Shown: piece by piece, positions 5,506 to 7,137 of the stretch
Layout: each line of letters starts with the position of its first letter
Numbering within the stretch: position 1 is the stretch's first letter
DNA from: Actinoplanes liguriensis
GTDB taxonomy: Bacteria; Actinomycetota; Actinomycetes; Mycobacteriales; Micromonosporaceae
Assembly (NCBI GenBank): GCA_000715855.1
Contig: KL571344.1
Location: forward strand, 5,205-12,341
Direction of reading: 5' to 3'
DNA length: 7,137 bases
Made by a program: the position numbers and the translations under genes
Notes under the pieces: generated by a model
The model's input: only the letters and a program-made list of their open reading frames with translations
Databases searched by the model: none
Told to the model about the DNA's origin: nothing

Positions 5506-5867
5506 TGAGCGAGACCGCGCTGATCGCCGACCACCTGGTGATCGTCGGCCGGGGCCGGCTGCTCGCCGACACGAGCGTCGCCGACCTGGTCGCGCAGACC
5601 GCGGGCGGCGGGGTGAAGGTCGCCACCACCCAGCCCGGGATGTTGCGCACCGCGCTGTCGCGGCCCGGCGTGACGGTCACCTCGACCGCCTCCGAGGAGC
5701 TGCTGGTCACCGGCATGACCCCGCACGAGATCGGGTTCGCCGCCGCCGAGCACCGGATTCCGCTGTACGAGCTGAGCCGGCACGAGGTGTCGCTGGAAGA
5801 GGCGTTCATGGATCTGACCCGGGACGCCGTCGAATACACCGGAACCCTTCAGGAGGCGACCCGATGA
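5442..5867 (+). CDS. ABC transporter ATP-binding protein, C-terminal half of the same broken gene
   Basis: The frame resumes with (W)VRNLLAGLAAEGRTV, where GG at 5440-5441 would be the end of a Trp codon. The H-loop follows in LSSHLMSE (residues 18-25, His20), then the strand DHLVIVGRGRLLADTS, and the accessory C-terminal domain of this exporter class, ending in VSLEEAFMDLTRD and EYTGTLQEATR. The 140 residues of the first half, about 25 missing residues and these 141 add up to about 306, the usual length of this subfamily. That makes a single gene with a lost segment much more likely than two genes. The GTG at 5442 lacks a ribosome binding site and is not a real start. The stop overlaps the permease start by ATGA, so the two genes are normally translationally coupled. 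Confidence 0.82.
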   Translation: MRNLLAGLAAEGRTVMLSSHLMSETALIADHLVIVGRGRLLADTSVADLVAQTAGGGVKVATTQPGMLRTALSRPGVTVTSTASEELLVTGMTPHEIGFAAAEHRIPLYELSRHEVSLEEAFMDLTRDAVEYTGTLQEATR

Positions 5868-6682
5868 GCATCACCGCAGACCGGCCCGTGACCCGCCCGG
5901 CCTACCGGCTCACCGCCCGCGGCGTGCTCGCCGGTGAGTGGACCAAGTTCTGGTCGCTGCGCTCCACCTGGATCACGCTCGGCGTCTCGGCCGTGCTGCT
6001 GGTGGCGTTCGGGGTGATCGCCGCGCTCACCATCGACCCGGACGGCACGCAGGGACCCGGCCCGGGTTCGGGCGCGAGCGACGCGGTGAGCATCGCGCTG
6101 AGCGGCTCGACCCTGGCCGCGCTGGCGGTCGGCGTGCTCGGGGTGCTGCTCGCGGCGGGGGAGTACACCACCGGGATGATCCGGTCGACGCTCACGGCCG
6201 TACCGTCGCGGTTGCCGGTCTTGTGGTCCAAAGCGGTCATCGTGGGTGGCGTGGCGACCCTGCTGATGGCGCTCGGCGCGGTGTCTGCGTTCGTGATCGG
6301 CTCGCCGTTGCTGGCCGACGGCATCACCGCTCTCGGGCTCGGCGACGACGGTGTGCTGCGCAGCCTGCTCGGCGCGGGTCTGTACCTCGGTGTGGTGGCC
6401 GTGCTCGGCGTCGCGCTGGGCATCCTGGTCCGGTCGGCGGCCGGGGGCATCGCGATCCTGGCGGCGAGCCTGCTGATCGTTCCCGGTCTGACCTCGCTGC
6501 TGCCGGACTCGTTCGCGGACGCCGTCACGCCGTATCTGCCGAGCAACGCCGGTAGTGCGCTGATGTCGCTGACGACCTCGGACGGCTCGCTCAGCGCGGC
6601 CGGTGGGCTCGGGGTCCTCGCGGTGTACGCCGTAGTCCTGCTGGGCGCCGCGGCCTACCGGCTGACCCGAAGCGACGCGTGA
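5864..6682 (+). CDS. ABC-2 type transporter permease
   Basis: This is the membrane subunit that pairs with the preceding ATPase; the exported substrate is unknown, with lipid-linked or antimicrobial compounds typical of the class. The 272-residue protein has a cytoplasmic N-terminus with the conserved LAGEWTKFWSLRSTW at 22-36. About six membrane helices follow, near 37-56, 79-99, 124-146, 167-189, 192-211 and 245-265. The hallmark motif GEYTTGMIRSTLTAVPSR is at 99-116, between helices 2 and 3. The short tail ends YRLTRSDA. The ATG overlaps the ATPase stop (ATGA) and has a strong AGGAGG at 5851-5856, 7 bases upstream. Length and topology are normal and the gene appears intact. The kinase gene follows after 28 bases. 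Confidence 0.93.
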   Translation: MSITADRPVTRPAYRLTARGVLAGEWTKFWSLRSTWITLGVSAVLLVAFGVIAALTIDPDGTQGPGPGSGASDAVSIALSGSTLAALAVGVLGVLLAAGEYTTGMIRSTLTAVPSRLPVLWSKAVIVGGVATLLMALGAVSAFVIGSPLLADGITALGLGDDGVLRSLLGAGLYLGVVAVLGVALGILVRSAAGGIAILAASLLIVPGLTSLLPDSFADAVTPYLPSNAGSALMSLTTSDGSLSAAGGLGVLAVYAVVLLGAAAYRLTRSDA

Positions 6683-6710
6683 CCCGGCGCGGGCTCGGAC
6701 AATTCACCTC

Positions 6711-7119
6711 ATGACCAGGCAGACCCCGCCCGCGCCGGATGCGTTCCTCACGTCTCCGGTCGCGGGCCGGCTGCTGAGCCGGCGCCGGCGGCCGTGGCTC
6801 ACCGCGACGATCGTCCCCGTCGCGATCCTGCTGTTCAGCCTCCCCGACCTGATCCATGCGCCGCACAACCACGGGCGCCCGCTGATCGTCGCCGGCGCGT
6901 TCGCCCTGATCCTGCCGTTGTGGTGGCGCCGGCGCTTCCCGGTCCTCGCGTTCGCCGCGGTCCTCGCCGTGCTGCTCGCGCAGTGGTCCGCCGACCTGTG
7001 GATCAGCACCGGGATCAGCCTGCTCGTCGTGCTCTACGGCGTCGCCGAGCGCTGCACGATGCGGACGTTGATCGCGGTCGCCGCGGTGACCGCGGCGCAG
7101 TTCACCTTCGCGCTCTACG
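6711..7119 (+). CDS. Sensor histidine kinase, N-terminal membrane domain (3' truncated)
   Basis: The open frame starts at ATG 6711 and gives 136 residues before the adapter. A basic juxtamembrane stretch (RLLSRRRRPW, 20-29) precedes about five hydrophobic segments, near 30-49, 57-71, 77-93, 95-112 and 116-136. The LPLWWRRRFPVLAFAAVLAVLLAQ region (68-91) is typical of the membrane sensor domain of actinobacterial NarL-class histidine kinases, which are often encoded right after ABC-2 exporter genes and followed by a LuxR-type response regulator. The dimerisation and ATPase domains lie beyond the contig end and cannot be checked, so the kinase call is inference. No clear Shine-Dalgarno precedes the ATG. 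GACAAT at 6698-6703, 7 bases upstream, could be a -10 for a leaderless secondary transcript, but co-transcription with the permease is the simpler reading. Confidence 0.72.
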
Positions 7120-7137
7120 CTGTCTCTTATACACATC
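7120..7137. other. Tn5/Nextera mosaic-end adapter (sequencing artefact)
   Basis: CTGTCTCTTATACACATC equals 18 of the 19 bases of the reverse complement of the Tn5 mosaic end used in tagmentation libraries. It is AT-rich, unlike everything around it, and sits flush with the contig end. It is not part of the organism's genome. The C at 7120 could belong to either the genome or the adapter. Read on the minus strand it produces a false protein start, MCIRDS. Confidence 0.97.

Noticed and set aside
6591..7136. Minus-strand open frame of 181 residues beginning MCIRDS
   Set aside because: It starts inside the sequencing adapter, is Arg/Asp/Gln-rich and is antisense to the permease and kinase genes.
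1..7137. CRISPR array, tRNA, rRNA, insertion sequence or integrase
   Set aside because: No regularly spaced repeats, cloverleaf-like segments, transposase motifs or terminal inverted repeats were seen, apart from the adapter derived from the Tn5 end.

Overview
The DNA is very GC-rich, with G or C at almost every third codon position and GTG starts. The gene families are typical of a high-GC actinobacterium. The protein flavour (actinobacterial ABC-2 permease with sensor kinase, APH-family kinase, ROK regulator beside a GH106-like glycosidase) suggests a Micromonosporaceae-type organism, but that placement is inference. The window looks like a short draft contig. Its last 18 bases are the Tn5/Nextera mosaic-end adapter, so the biological sequence ends at about 7119.

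Layout: (1) 2-736 (+) is the 3' part of an aminoglycoside-phosphotransferase-fold kinase, cut by the left edge. (2) 737-1274 has no intact gene. It holds a short orphan tail that reads like the C-terminus of undecaprenyl-diphosphatase (UppP) on the minus strand, then about 370 bases I cannot assign. (3) 1275-1991 (-) is a TSUP (TauE/SafE) membrane exporter, divergent from a SUKH/SMI1-like protein at 2058-2564 (+). Between them lies an AT-rich patch with overlapping divergent -10 boxes and a small inverted repeat. (4) 2588-3730 (-) is a ROK-family repressor, back to back with a broken GH106-like glycosidase on the plus strand (short N-terminal remnant near 3741-3836, C-terminal part 3856-4878). 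A ROK regulator beside a glycosidase suggests a carbohydrate-utilisation locus. (5) 5020 to the right edge is an apparent operon: ABC ATPase (broken in the middle), ABC-2 permease (ATGA overlap), and the membrane N-terminus of a sensor histidine kinase. Two related palindromic sites precede it and are good operator candidates.

The most notable feature is a run of internal losses. The ABC ATPase lacks about 73 bases carrying Walker B and the D-loop. The glycosidase jumps from an N-terminal motif to its C-terminal third with a change of frame. The uppP tail has no body. The clean boundaries, high coding quality on both sides and untrimmed adapter make chimeric amplification or mis-assembly at least as likely as real gene decay. 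I see no convincing new biological system. The operator pair upstream of the ABC/kinase operon and the leaderless divergent promoter are the best regulatory leads.
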